Origin: Neptunomonas antarctica
Lineage (GTDB): Bacteria; Pseudomonadota; Gammaproteobacteria; Pseudomonadales; Balneatricaceae
Length of the DNA: 64,000 nucleotides
Direction of reading: 5' to 3'
Assembly: GCF_001305295.1 (NCBI RefSeq)
Contig: NZ_LJSI01000021.1
Span: 1-64,000, forward strand
A program made the position numbers and the translations under genes. The stretch's first letter is position 1. Each line of letters begins with the position of its first letter. Under the pieces are notes generated by a model. The model was not told where the DNA came from. It did not search any database and was given only the letters and a program-made list of their open reading frames with translations. This document shows, in pieces, positions 34,809 to 44,215 of this stretch.

Positions 34809-34833
34809 GTTTTTAGTCCTCATGACTAAAAAC
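34809..34833. terminator. AT-rich hairpin between the EAL gene and dppA
   Basis: A perfect 10-bp inverted repeat GTTTTTAGTC/GACTAAAAAC with a 5-base loop, 70 bases past the EAL gene. It could act as terminator for that gene (A/T-rich stem, no G/C clamp) or as a regulatory site ahead of dppA, whose ATG is 33 bases downstream. Confidence 0.5.
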
Positions 34834-34866
34834 ACCCTAACATAATAATCAAAAAGGGATACCGAG

Positions 34867-36420
34867 ATGAAAAAGACCGCTTTGCTATTTGCAGGCGCAG
34901 CGCTTGCGTTAAGTATTGCCAGCGCTCAAGCTGCCACGTTAAGAATGGCTTATGATGCTGACCCTGTTTCTCTTGATCCATACGAACAACTTTCCGGCGG
35001 TACACTACAATTATCTCATATGACCTACGACCCGTTGGTTCGCTGGGATAGAAGCTTAGGCTTTGAACCACGTTTAGCTGAAAAGTGGGAACGTATTGAC
35101 GACAACACCATGCGTTTTCATCTTCGCAAGGGTGTGAAATTCCATAGTGGTAATGATTTATCCACCAAAGATATTGCTTTCACTTTTAAGCGATTGCAGG
35201 AATCACCTGATTTTAAAGGCGTGTTTGCGCCCTTTAAAGCACTCAATATTATTGATGATTTCACCTTTGATATGGTGACCAATGAGCCATTCCCATTGAT
35301 CCTCAATAACATGACCTACCTCTTCCCAATGGACAGTGCTTTTTTCACTGGAAATGACGCTGATGGTAAACCCAAAGACCAATTAGTAAAGCACGGCGAC
35401 TCGTTCGCATCACGTAATATTTCCGGCACAGGTCCGTATACGGTATCTTACCGTGAGCAGGGCGTTAAAGTTGAATTTGATCGCAATGCCAACTACTGGG
35501 ATACAAAATCACCAGGCAATGTCGATAAAATAATTCTGACACCCATTAAAGAAGCGCCTACACGTGTAGCGGCTCTGTTAGCAGGCGATGTTGATTTTAT
35601 TGCGCCTGTGCCTCCAACTGATCATGACCGAATAAAAAGTAACGATAATGTTGATCTGGTGACGATGAGTGGCACCCGGATTATCACTTTTCAGATGAAT
35701 CAGGATCGTGTTGAGGCGTTTAAAGATGTACGGGTTCGTCAGGCAGTTAACTATGCCATCAACCAGGAAGGCATCGTTGCAAAGATCATGAAAGGCTTCG
35801 CGACACCTGCTGCTCAGTTCTCTCCAAAAGGTTATTTAGGTTATAACGAAAACCTTAAACCCCGTTTTGACGTGAAAAAAGCACAAGCGTTGATGAAAGA
35901 AGCCGGTTATGAAAAAGGCTTTAATGTCACGATGATGTCGCCGAATAATCGTTATGTAAACGATGAAAAAATTGCCCAGGCCGTAGTTTCAATGCTATCC
36001 AAAATCAACATCAAAGTTGATTTGAAAACGATGCCTAAAGCGCAGTACTGGCCTGCATTTGATGAACGTGCGGCGGATATGATGCTGATCGGTTGGCATT
36101 CGGATACAGAAGATACTAACAATTTCTTCGAGTTCTTATCGGCTTGTCCTAACAAGGATACCGGCGCTGGCCAGTACAATAGCGGTAACTACTGTAATCC
36201 AAAAGTAGACGCTATGATGGTTAAAGCAAATACTATTACCGATCCGGCTAAACGTGCTGAAATTATGCAGACAATGGAGCAGGTGGTATTTGATGATGCT
36301 GGATTCGTTCCTTTGCATTGGCAGAATCTGAGCTGGGGTGCGCGTAAAGGCGTAGATATTGAGCCGATCGTTAACGGCATGGATTTTCCTTACCTCGGCG
36401 ATCTTGTTATTAAGCAGTAA
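34867..36420 (+). CDS. dppA: Dipeptide/oligopeptide ABC transporter substrate-binding protein
   Basis: 517 residues. Signal peptide MKKTALLFAGAALALSIASAQA cut before AT. Family 5 solute-binding protein (DppA/OppA/SBP_bac_5) with LAEKWERIDDNTMRFHLRKGVKFH near the N-lobe and RVRQAVNYAINQEGI in the middle. It captures peptides in the periplasm for the permeases encoded next. It is followed by a 156-base gap with a stem-loop, a usual way to keep binding protein in excess over membrane subunits. The symbol follows the operon layout; nickel or glutathione transport cannot be excluded. Confidence 0.9.
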   Translation: MKKTALLFAGAALALSIASAQAATLRMAYDADPVSLDPYEQLSGGTLQLSHMTYDPLVRWDRSLGFEPRLAEKWERIDDNTMRFHLRKGVKFHSGNDLSTKDIAFTFKRLQESPDFKGVFAPFKALNIIDDFTFDMVTNEPFPLILNNMTYLFPMDSAFFTGNDADGKPKDQLVKHGDSFASRNISGTGPYTVSYREQGVKVEFDRNANYWDTKSPGNVDKIILTPIKEAPTRVAALLAGDVDFIAPVPPTDHDRIKSNDNVDLVTMSGTRIITFQMNQDRVEAFKDVRVRQAVNYAINQEGIVAKIMKGFATPAAQFSPKGYLGYNENLKPRFDVKKAQALMKEAGYEKGFNVTMMSPNNRYVNDEKIAQAVVSMLSKINIKVDLKTMPKAQYWPAFDERAADMMLIGWHSDTEDTNNFFEFLSACPNKDTGAGQYNSGNYCNPKVDAMMVKANTITDPAKRAEIMQTMEQVVFDDAGFVPLHWQNLSWGARKGVDIEPIVNGMDFPYLGDLVIKQ

Positions 36421-36432
36421 GCGTTCTCTTTT

Positions 36433-36474
36433 GCAATGCCTGAGTGGCTAATGAATCAGTGATTCAGGTGTTGC
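36433..36474 (+). promoter_or_regulatory. Intercistronic stem-loop after dppA
   Basis: GCAATGCCTGA/TCAGGTGTTGC forms an 11-bp stem with two G-U pairs around a 20-base loop. No U-run follows. Its place between binding-protein and permease genes suggests mRNA stabilisation or partial attenuation. Confidence 0.55.
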
Positions 36475-36576
36475 ATATTATCTTTCGGGGAATATTTCTC
36501 CCACTTAATATAAAAAGAAAAAGCAGATTCAACTAAGCTTTGTGACTCACCACGTCAAATTCTAAGGCCGATAATC

Positions 36577-37554
36577 ATGATTGCGTTTTTTGTAAAACGG
36601 TTTTTTCAAGCGGTTGTTGTGATGTTTGTCATCAGCCTTATCAGTTTCTCTATCCAGGATAATCTGGGCGATCCGTTAAGAGAGTTGGTAGGGCAGGCCG
36701 TGTCAGAAGAGGAGCGCCAGGCGCTTCGTGATGAAATGGGCTTGAATGACCCGTTTCTTGTGCAATATGTGCGTTTCGCTTCGAAAGCGCTGCAGGGCGA
36801 CCTTGGAGATTCTTATTTTTTCAAGCAACCGGCCTTTGACGTGATTATGAAAAAACTACCGGCAACCCTGGAACTGGTATTCGGTGCAACCGTTATTATT
36901 GTTTTGTTTTCCGTTCCTATTGGCGTCTATTCTGCGATTAACCCGCAAAGCTGGTTTTCTAAAACGGTCATGGGGCTGAGTATTATCGGCATCTCTGTAC
37001 CCGTATTTTTGACGGCCATCGGATTGATCTATCTGTTTGCAATCGAGCTGAATTGGTTACCGTCTTATGGACGGGGAGAAACTACTCAGGTGTGGGGCGT
37101 CTGGGAGACGGGATTATTTTCAGCCGATGGCTTGAAGCATCTGATCTTACCGAGTTTTACGTTAGCTTCCATCATGCTGCCGCTATTCATTCGCTTGATC
37201 CGATCAGAAATGATGGAAGTGTTGCAGTCTGAATATGTGAAGTTTGCATGGGCAAAAGGGATCTCGCCAAGGCGTATCTACTTTTTGCATGCGCTTAAAA
37301 ATACCATGCTGCCGGTCATCACCGTCGGAGGTGTGCAGATAGGTACGATGGTGGCATATACCATTCTAACTGAAACGGTTTTTCAGTGGCCGGGTATGGG
37401 CTTTCTGTTTCTGGAAGCGGTTAACCGCGTAGATACGCCGCTGATTGTCGCTTATCTGATTATTGTTGGTGCGATATTTGTGGTCACTAACACCTTCGTG
37501 GATCTTATTTATGGTCTGGTTAACCCAACCGTTAAGCTGGCAGGTAGAAAGTAA
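36577..37554 (+). CDS. dppB: Dipeptide ABC transporter permease (DppB-like)
   Basis: 325 residues with six membrane segments. The N-terminal FVKRFFQAVVVMFVISLISF and the conserved EAA loop (EYVKFAWAKGISPRRIYFLHALKN) mark the DppB/OppB family. It forms the channel with the next gene product, which it overlaps by one base (TAATG). Confidence 0.94.
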   Translation: MIAFFVKRFFQAVVVMFVISLISFSIQDNLGDPLRELVGQAVSEEERQALRDEMGLNDPFLVQYVRFASKALQGDLGDSYFFKQPAFDVIMKKLPATLELVFGATVIIVLFSVPIGVYSAINPQSWFSKTVMGLSIIGISVPVFLTAIGLIYLFAIELNWLPSYGRGETTQVWGVWETGLFSADGLKHLILPSFTLASIMLPLFIRLIRSEMMEVLQSEYVKFAWAKGISPRRIYFLHALKNTMLPVITVGGVQIGTMVAYTILTETVFQWPGMGFLFLEAVNRVDTPLIVAYLIIVGAIFVVTNTFVDLIYGLVNPTVKLAGRK

Positions 37555-38504
37555 TGACTGATTCTATTCAAACAATGGAGCCGCAGCTCTCTACCTGGCA
37601 GCGTTTTCTGAAATCACATTTCTGGCATAGCTTTAAAATTGACCGGGTCGCGCAGCTGAGTTTTATGATCTTTTTGATTTATGCTTTTCTGGCTGTTTTC
37701 GCGTCATTTATTGCACCGTTCGATCCTTACGATGCGTCGCAGATCGATATTATGAACTCTGAAATTCCGCCTAGCTGGGAAGAGGGCGGTGATGAACTTT
37801 TCCTGTTGGGTACGGATGCTCAGGGGCGGGATATGCTCTCAACGATACTGCATGGTACGCGAGTATCTCTGACGATTGGCCTTTGTGCCGTCGCTCTACA
37901 GGCGCTGTTGGGTATTGTTATCGGGCTGACGGCGGGTTATATCGGGGGGCGGGTCGATAGTTTTCTGATGCGTGTTGCTGATATTCAGTTGTCATTTTCA
38001 ACCCTGATGGTCGCCATCATAGTATTGGCAGTTTTTCAGGCCACCTTTGGTACCGAGTTGTATCAGCAGTTGGCAATGATTATGTTGATTCTGGTAATCG
38101 GGATTGCTGAATGGCCGCAATATGCGCGTACGATTAGGGCATCGGTGTTGGCCGAGAAAAAGAAAGAATATGTAGATGCCGCGCGAGTGATGGGCTTTGG
38201 TCGGTTACGAATTATGTTTCGCCATATTTTGCCGAATACCTTGTCGCCTATTCTGGTTATTTCAACGGTACAGATAGCCAATGCCATTATTTCGGAAGCG
38301 TCTCTGTCGTTCCTTGGGTTAGGTATGCCTGTGTCTCAGCCATCGCTGGGATCGCTTATCTCCAGTGGCTTTGAATATATATTTTCCGGCGCCTGGTGGA
38401 TTACTGTGATCCCCGGTGTTGTTCTTATCGTACTGGTGCTGGTGATGAATTTGCTGGGTGACTGGATGCGCGATGTTCTTAATCCAAAACTGTATAAGGG
38501 GTAA
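37554..38504 (+). CDS. dppC: Dipeptide ABC transporter permease (DppC-like)
   Basis: 316 residues. OppC-type N-terminal domain, then five or six membrane segments. HLLGTDAQGRDMLS-like sequence (LLGTDAQGRDMLSTILHGTR) near 84 and the EAA loop with EYVDAARVMGFGRLRIMFRHILPN are typical. Partner of DppB. Confidence 0.94.
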   Translation: MTDSIQTMEPQLSTWQRFLKSHFWHSFKIDRVAQLSFMIFLIYAFLAVFASFIAPFDPYDASQIDIMNSEIPPSWEEGGDELFLLGTDAQGRDMLSTILHGTRVSLTIGLCAVALQALLGIVIGLTAGYIGGRVDSFLMRVADIQLSFSTLMVAIIVLAVFQATFGTELYQQLAMIMLILVIGIAEWPQYARTIRASVLAEKKKEYVDAARVMGFGRLRIMFRHILPNTLSPILVISTVQIANAIISEASLSFLGLGMPVSQPSLGSLISSGFEYIFSGAWWITVIPGVVLIVLVLVMNLLGDWMRDVLNPKLYKG

Positions 38505-38507
38505 CGC

Positions 38508-39500
38508 ATGCCTTTGTTAGAAGTTAGCAATCTGGAAGTGTGTTTTGGCCTTCGCAGTGGAGCGGTTAAAGCACTTCGTGATGTCAGTTTCACGCTGGAG
38601 CGGGGCGAGCGCTTAGGAGTGGTGGGCGAATCCGGAGCGGGTAAGTCTGTACTCGGCTTCTCTATTCTGAATTTACTTTCTAGGCCGGGTCATATCTCGG
38701 CAGGTAGCGTTCGCTTTGAAGGGAAAGATCTGGCAACGCTGGCACCTGAGGAACTGAGATCGATTCGTGGCAATCGTATATCAATGATCTTTCAGGACCC
38801 GATGATGACATTAAATCCGGTGTTGACCATTGGCGTGCAGATGGTGGAATGCCTGAAAGCTCATCGGAAAATATCAACCAAGGATGCCACCTATATAGCG
38901 TTACAAAAACTCAAACAGGTGCAGATGCCATCGCCGGAAACACGTCTGGAGCAGTACCCGCATGAGCTTTCTGGCGGGATGCGCCAGCGTATTGTTATTG
39001 CCATAGGTTTATTGCTTGATCCCGATATTATTATTGCAGATGAACCAACGACGGCGCTGGATGTAACTATTCAAGCGGAGATTATGGATCTGATGTTAAA
39101 TCTTTGTGAGCAAAATAATGTCGCATTGATTCTGATTACTCATGACCTGGGGGTTGTTTCGCAAGTGTCCCAGCGAATGCTGGTGATGTATGCCGGACGG
39201 ATTATTGAGCAAGGCCCCACCAAAGAAATCATTAATGATGCACAGCATCCTTATACGCAGGGGTTGATGAATGCGTTACCGCAGATGGCAATCCCCGGGC
39301 AAAAACTGAACCAAATCAAAGGTACTATGCCGCCATTACAGCGGATTCCTAAGGGCTGTTCGTTTAATCCGCGTTGTGAGTATGTGCTGGAAGTCTGCAA
39401 GCACAATCTACCGGCTTTTACGCAGTCAGGAAACTGTCAGGTTGCTTGTCATCTGGTGGCTGAGTTGAACCAAGAAAAATTGCTGGTTAAAGAGGTGTGA
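38508..39500 (+). CDS. dppD: Dipeptide ABC transporter ATPase (DppD-like)
   Basis: 330 residues. Walker [10 protein letters not shown] (about 43), signature LSGGMRQR, Walker [14 protein letters not shown] and a C-terminal oligopeptide-transporter domain with CSFNPRC and further cysteines that in DppD proteins can hold an iron-sulfur cluster. It starts three bases after dppC and overlaps dppF. Confidence 0.94.
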   Translation: MPLLEVSNLEVCFGLRSGAVKALRDVSFTLERGERLGVVGESGAGKSVLGFSILNLLSRPGHISAGSVRFEGKDLATLAPEELRSIRGNRISMIFQDPMMTLNPVLTIGVQMVECLKAHRKISTKDATYIALQKLKQVQMPSPETRLEQYPHELSGGMRQRIVIAIGLLLDPDIIIADEPTTALDVTIQAEIMDLMLNLCEQNNVALILITHDLGVVSQVSQRMLVMYAGRIIEQGPTKEIINDAQHPYTQGLMNALPQMAIPGQKLNQIKGTMPPLQRIPKGCSFNPRCEYVLEVCKHNLPAFTQSGNCQVACHLVAELNQEKLLVKEV

Positions 39501-40522
39501 TGATGGAAGCGCAAAGTAATTCACTGGTACAGATCAACGATCTGTATAAACGCTTTTCTATCTCTGGCGATTTTTTAGATCAGTTGCAGTTTAAAGGTGG
39601 CAAGCTGGTTCGCCATCAGGAACATGTGCATGCGATAAACGGCGTTTCTCTGGAGGTGATGCCCGGCGAGGCATTATGTGTGGTAGGCGAATCCGGTTGC
39701 GGAAAATCAACGGTAGCCAGAACCGTGATGGGACTGTTAACGCCCACTGCAGGGCAGGTTTCCTATCGCGGTGAGCGGATTGATAATCTGAGTGATAAGC
39801 AGATGTTGCCGTATCGTAAAAAGATGCAGATGATCTTTCAGAACCCTTATGCCTCGCTGAATCCGCGTATGACGATTATGGAAACGCTGCGTGAGCCGAT
39901 CCGCTTTCATAACCCGGCGCTGACAGCGAGTGAGATTCGCGACAAAATACATGAAGTAATGTTTTCCGTGGGGGTTGATCCAAGCTGGGGAGAGCGTTAT
40001 TCACACGAGTTTTCGGGAGGGCAGCGGCAGCGCATTAGTATTGCGAGGGCGTTGGCGGTTGATCCTGAATTTATTGTTGCGGATGAGCCTATTTCTGCCC
40101 TGGATGTATCGATTCAGGCGCAAGTGCTTAACTTGATGATGGAAGCGCAGGAGCAGCGCAATTTAACCTATCTGTTCATCACGCATGATCTTGCCGTGGT
40201 AGAGCACTTTGGTACCCGTGTTGCTGTCATGTATTTAGGCACGGTGTGTGAGCTGGCGCCGACTAAACAGCTGTTTTCTAGTCCGCGCCATCCTTATACG
40301 CAGGCGTTGATGTCGGCTATTCCGCGTCTGGAAGATAATCGCCCTGATTACATTAAGCTGACGGGTGAAGTCCCCACGCCGGTTAATTTACCCTCGGGGT
40401 GTGTTTTCCATGGTCGCTGTCCGCATGCCAATGAGCGTTGCAAGCAAGAGATTCCGATGCTGACTCTGTTGTCGGATGGCACTCGGGTGGCTTGTCACGG
40501 CGTTGAAGAAAACCGCTTATAG
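39500..40522 (+). CDS. dppF: Dipeptide ABC transporter ATPase (DppF-like)
   Basis: About 340 residues. Walker A GESGCGKST, signature FSGGQRQRI, Walker B FIVADEPISALDV and the C-terminal GCVFHGRCPHANERC cysteine motif. Start choices are GTG 39497, ATG 39500 and ATG 39503, all overlapping the dppD stop; I use 39500. It forms a heterodimeric ATPase with DppD and is the last transporter gene before the 20-bp repeat. Confidence 0.94.
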   Translation: MMEAQSNSLVQINDLYKRFSISGDFLDQLQFKGGKLVRHQEHVHAINGVSLEVMPGEALCVVGESGCGKSTVARTVMGLLTPTAGQVSYRGERIDNLSDKQMLPYRKKMQMIFQNPYASLNPRMTIMETLREPIRFHNPALTASEIRDKIHEVMFSVGVDPSWGERYSHEFSGGQRQRISIARALAVDPEFIVADEPISALDVSIQAQVLNLMMEAQEQRNLTYLFITHDLAVVEHFGTRVAVMYLGTVCELAPTKQLFSSPRHPYTQALMSAIPRLEDNRPDYIKLTGEVPTPVNLPSGCVFHGRCPHANERCKQEIPMLTLLSDGTRVACHGVEENRL

Positions 40523-40529
40523 TTGTGTT

Positions 40530-40620
40530 AGTAAAGATAGCCACGTTTTATTAAAGATAGCTGCGCGTTATTAAATTTAGCGATGTTTTATTAAAGACAG
40601 CAGCGTGTTATTAAATTCAG
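40530..40620 (+). repeat. 20-bp imperfect tandem repeat, 4.5 copies
   Basis: Four consecutive 20-base units beginning ATTAAA (first copy AGTAAA), with shared core AGATAGC and ending GTT or TTTT, start at 40530, 40550, 40570 and 40590; a half unit starts at 40610. They fill the gap between dppF and the carboxypeptidase gene. Two units per turn-pair spacing (20 bp) would put each unit on nearly the same helix face, so repeated protein binding is conceivable. Confidence 0.8.
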
Positions 40621-40638
40621 AATCTGTAGAGGTGTTAC

Positions 40639-41766
40639 ATGCTTAAGGTCAGCAGTCAGTTTGATGCCGGTAATATAGAGGTTGTTTCGGCATCCTCTGT
40701 TGAGGATATTCAGCTAAAGATTCGTAAAGATCATCAGTCCGATTTTTTTCAGTGGTTTTATTTTCGGGTACAGGGCGGTACAGGCCAGTCATTACGCATG
40801 CGTTTACTGAACGCCGGTGAAGCGGCGTACCTTGATGGCTGGGATGATTATCAGGCGGTAGCGTCATATGATCGTCAGGAGTGGTTCAGAGTAGCGACTC
40901 GCTATACTAATGGTGAGTTAGTGATTGAGCATACACCCGAACAAGGCAGTGTTTACTATGCCTACTTTGCGCCTTACAGCTTTGAACAGCACCTTGATCT
41001 GGTGGCCGCCGCTCAGCAATCAGAGCGTTGTGAGGTGTTTGATATAGGCAGTACACTGGATGGACGTGATATCAATCTATTGCGCATTGGTCCTGATAAC
41101 AAGGCCCGAATTAATATCTGGGTAACGGCACGTCAGCATCCGGGTGAAACCATGGCAGAGTGGTTTGTCGAAGGATTGTTAGAGCGCTTACTGGATGAAG
41201 ATGATGCATTAAGCGGTGCTTTATTGGAGCAATGTACGTTTTGGGTCGTACCTAATATGAACCCGGACGGTTCGGTGCGCGGCCACTTACGCACCAATGC
41301 GGCGGGTGCTAATCTGAATCGTGAATGGTGCACGCCATCGCTGCAAAGAAGCCCGGAAGTTTTTTATGTCAGAGAGCAAATGTTAGCTAAAGGGGTTGAT
41401 CTGTTCCTTGATATTCATGGGGATGAAGCGTTGCCGTGCAACTTTATTGCCGGGCAAGCCGGAGCACCGTCTGTTACGGATAAAATTCTGACAGAAGAAG
41501 AGCAGTTCAAGCGTGATCTGCGTCGGGTGAACCCTGATTTTCAGTTAGAAAGAGGCTATGAACCAGGAAAATTCGGGCCTGAAACGCTAACGGTCGGTTC
41601 CTTCTGGGTTGGCGATTATTTCAAATGTCCAGCGATGACATTAGAGATGCCGTTCAAGGATCATGATGAGCGTCCTGATTTAGTCTATGGCTGGTCTGCC
41701 GAGCGTTCTAAAAAACTGGGGGCCTCTATACTGAACCCCATTAAAGATTGGTTATCGAATCGATAA
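40639..41766 (+). CDS. M14-family zinc carboxypeptidase
   Basis: 375 residues with no signal peptide, so cytoplasmic. The zinc site is H167-x-x-E170 (RQHPGET) and H260 (DIHGDE); substrate-binding N228-R229 (LNREW) and catalytic Glu336 (TLEMPF) are present. The N-terminal 120 residues form the beta-sandwich domain of the cytosolic carboxypeptidase (AGBL/CCP-like) branch. It probably trims peptides brought in by the transporter encoded just before. Start ATG 40639 after AGAGG. Confidence 0.88.
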   Translation: MLKVSSQFDAGNIEVVSASSVEDIQLKIRKDHQSDFFQWFYFRVQGGTGQSLRMRLLNAGEAAYLDGWDDYQAVASYDRQEWFRVATRYTNGELVIEHTPEQGSVYYAYFAPYSFEQHLDLVAAAQQSERCEVFDIGSTLDGRDINLLRIGPDNKARINIWVTARQHPGETMAEWFVEGLLERLLDEDDALSGALLEQCTFWVVPNMNPDGSVRGHLRTNAAGANLNREWCTPSLQRSPEVFYVREQMLAKGVDLFLDIHGDEALPCNFIAGQAGAPSVTDKILTEEEQFKRDLRRVNPDFQLERGYEPGKFGPETLTVGSFWVGDYFKCPAMTLEMPFKDHDERPDLVYGWSAERSKKLGASILNPIKDWLSNR

Positions 41767-41841
41767 TGCGCTGTACCATCGTGGCGCAGGTCGTGAATAG
41801 TATTATGGATAGTATTATGAATTATAGGGAGTTGATGATCG

Positions 41842-42789
41842 ATGGAGCTTAGGTGGCTGGATGATTTTATCGCCTTGGCACGTACGCGGCATTTTTCCAG
41901 AGCTGCAGAGGAATGTAATGTCACTCAGCCAACCCTGAGTCGGCGTATCAAGTTACTTGAAGATGAAATGGGTGTCACGCTGATAGACAGAAACACTCTG
42001 CCTTTAAGCCTTACGCCTGCCGGTGAGATTTTTCTGGCTGGTGCGGAAAGTATGTCGCGGATAGCGCGTGATACCAAATCTCAGTGCCGTGAAATTCGTA
42101 AGCAGGTAGACAGTCGCTTGCGTTTTGCGACGACGCAGACCCTTTATCTGTTGTTTTATCGTAACTGGTTAATGCCTGCCTCAGAACGGCATGAGATTCC
42201 TATTGATCTGAACCTTAACTCAACCTCCTGGGCGGCCAGTGACTTCGTTGCTGCGTTAACACAGGGGCAATGTGATCTGGTGTTGTGTTACTGGCATCCA
42301 CAGATCAACTTTATTCAGGGGTTTGACGACCCCGAATTTGAATATCTGGTGGTCTGTGAAGAGGAACTCGTTCCAGTTACGGCATTATCCGAAGATAACA
42401 AACCTCTTTTCCAGCTACCAGGGACGTCACGTCAGCCCTTACCTTATATCAGCTATCACGCCAGTTCATTTCTGCGTCCGCTGATTGATCATGCTTTACA
42501 GAAGGCACCCGAAGCGCCGAACCTCCTTACGATTAATGAAAATATGCTGTCGGTGAGCGTTAAAGCCATGATCAAAGAGGGTTTCGGTGTTGGTTGGTTA
42601 CCTAAACGTCTGGTCAATGAAAACTTTGCGTATAACAGTCTCGCCCCTGCGGGTGATGCCCGATGGAATATTCCACTCCAAATCCGTTTGTATCGATTGA
42701 AAGACAGCCATCGCGCCACGCTTGATCCGTTCTGGGAAGGGATGCGTGAAGAATTAAATACAGTTGGCCTTATAGAGACGCATAATTAA
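41842..42789 (+). CDS. LysR-family transcriptional regulator
   Basis: 315 residues. N-terminal helix-turn-helix ELRWLDDFIALARTRHFSRA through TQPTLSRRIKLLEDEMGVTLIDR, then a periplasmic-binding-like effector domain. It is transcribed in line with, not against, its neighbours (75 bases after the carboxypeptidase, 2 before pepQ), so it probably controls the peptide-use locus from within. The inducer may be a peptide or amino acid. Confidence 0.92.
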   Translation: MELRWLDDFIALARTRHFSRAAEECNVTQPTLSRRIKLLEDEMGVTLIDRNTLPLSLTPAGEIFLAGAESMSRIARDTKSQCREIRKQVDSRLRFATTQTLYLLFYRNWLMPASERHEIPIDLNLNSTSWAASDFVAALTQGQCDLVLCYWHPQINFIQGFDDPEFEYLVVCEEELVPVTALSEDNKPLFQLPGTSRQPLPYISYHASSFLRPLIDHALQKAPEAPNLLTINENMLSVSVKAMIKEGFGVGWLPKRLVNENFAYNSLAPAGDARWNIPLQIRLYRLKDSHRATLDPFWEGMREELNTVGLIETHN

Positions 42790-42791
42790 TT

Positions 42792-44132
42792 ATGAAATCA
42801 TTATTTACTGATCATATTGAGATACTTCAGCAACGCAGTTCGACGCTGCTGGAGCAGGAAAAATTTGATGCATTAATCATTCATTCAGGGAGTTCTAAAA
42901 ACTATTTTCTGGATGATTACGCCGCTCCTTTCAAGCCCAACCCGCATTTTGTCCAGTGGATGCCTTTTTTGACAGAGCATCCTGAATGCTGGTTGGTGAT
43001 TAAAGCGGGTTTCAAACCCTGCTTGTATCTTTACTCACCCGATGATTTTTGGCACATGACTCCTCAGGAACCGACTGATTTTTGGTGTAACCTGTTTGAC
43101 GTGCAGTTATATACCGATCGGGATACCTTACTGAAAAAACTTCCGGGGCTGTGCGCTAGGTCGGGAGCCAGTACAAGCGTCGCTTTGATAGCCGAAGACA
43201 GTATGGATCTTCCGCAGGTAACCCTTCAGCATAATCCTCAAGTGCTGATGCACGGGCTGCATTATCTGCGGGCCAGTAAGACGCCCTGGGAACAGCATTG
43301 TTTGCGTGAAGCGAATCGAATTGCTGTTAGCGGACATCGTTTCACCCAGCATGGTTTTGATGAGGGACTGAGTGAATATGAGTTACACCAGGGATATATC
43401 AGCGCTATTACGCATCTGGAAAAAGACCTTCCTTACAATAATATTATCGGTTTGAATGAACACGCTGCTGTTTTGCATTACCAATATAAAGATCGCATAG
43501 CGCCTAATCAGCATCGCACGTTACTGGTCGATGCCGGTGCTGTTTATCATGGATATGTCGCAGATATAACCCGTACCGTATGCAAAGGCAGTGCTGATTT
43601 TCACGCCTTACTAGAGGCGATGGATAAAGCGCAACAAAGTTTGGTCGACAAGATTAAGCCGGGTGTTTCCTTTATCAGTCTTCATGAGATGATGCATCAG
43701 CAGCTTTTTCGGATTCTTTGTGACGCAGGCATTATCAAACGTGGTGATCTATTGGATGAAGCGGCGGCTTTATCGATTACTCGTACGTTTTATCCACATG
43801 GGTTAGGCCATTTGCTGGGGATTCAGGTGCATGATATTGGTGGCTGGCAGCAGGATAGTGTGGGGGGGATAAGCAAGCCACCTGAACAACACCCTTTTCT
43901 GCGACTGACGCGGACGTTGCAAGAAAACTTTGTTGTTACGGTTGAACCTGGATTGTATTTCATCCCGTTATTGTTGAATAAGTTAAAATTGACGCCTTTG
44001 GCTGCCCATATAGACTGGCCGTTGGTTGATGCCTTAAGCCCGTGGGGAGGTATTCGCATCGAAGATAATGTCTGTGTAACGGCTACCGGCGTTGATAATT
44101 ACACGCGTGCTGCTTTTAATAATCTGAAATAG
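42792..44132 (+). CDS. pepQ: Xaa-Pro dipeptidase PepQ
   Basis: 446 residues, a pita-bread M24 metallopeptidase that splits dipeptides with C-terminal proline. Metal ligands appear in order: VDAG and VADITRT (two Asp), HGLGHLLG (His), VEPGLYF (Glu), GGIRIEDNV (Glu). The N-terminal domain fits PepQ, not PepP. It starts two bases after the LysR gene and completes a transporter-peptidase locus. Confidence 0.93.
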   Translation: MKSLFTDHIEILQQRSSTLLEQEKFDALIIHSGSSKNYFLDDYAAPFKPNPHFVQWMPFLTEHPECWLVIKAGFKPCLYLYSPDDFWHMTPQEPTDFWCNLFDVQLYTDRDTLLKKLPGLCARSGASTSVALIAEDSMDLPQVTLQHNPQVLMHGLHYLRASKTPWEQHCLREANRIAVSGHRFTQHGFDEGLSEYELHQGYISAITHLEKDLPYNNIIGLNEHAAVLHYQYKDRIAPNQHRTLLVDAGAVYHGYVADITRTVCKGSADFHALLEAMDKAQQSLVDKIKPGVSFISLHEMMHQQLFRILCDAGIIKRGDLLDEAAALSITRTFYPHGLGHLLGIQVHDIGGWQQDSVGGISKPPEQHPFLRLTRTLQENFVVTVEPGLYFIPLLLNKLKLTPLAAHIDWPLVDALSPWGGIRIEDNVCVTATGVDNYTRAAFNNLK

Positions 44133-44215
44133 CGTTATCTGATAAGCAGGACTGTTGTTGCCTGATCAAAGCTGGTAATTTGTGATCAGTATTTCTGATA
44201 AGGCATAGTGTTCTG

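Noticed and set aside
34826-35071. Minus-strand ORF over the dppA signal region
   Set aside because: It is a shadow of dppA, which has a clear signal peptide and family motifs.
40530-40620. Tandem 20-bp repeats as a CRISPR array
   Set aside because: Units abut without unique spacers and diverge from each other, so this is a plain tandem repeat.
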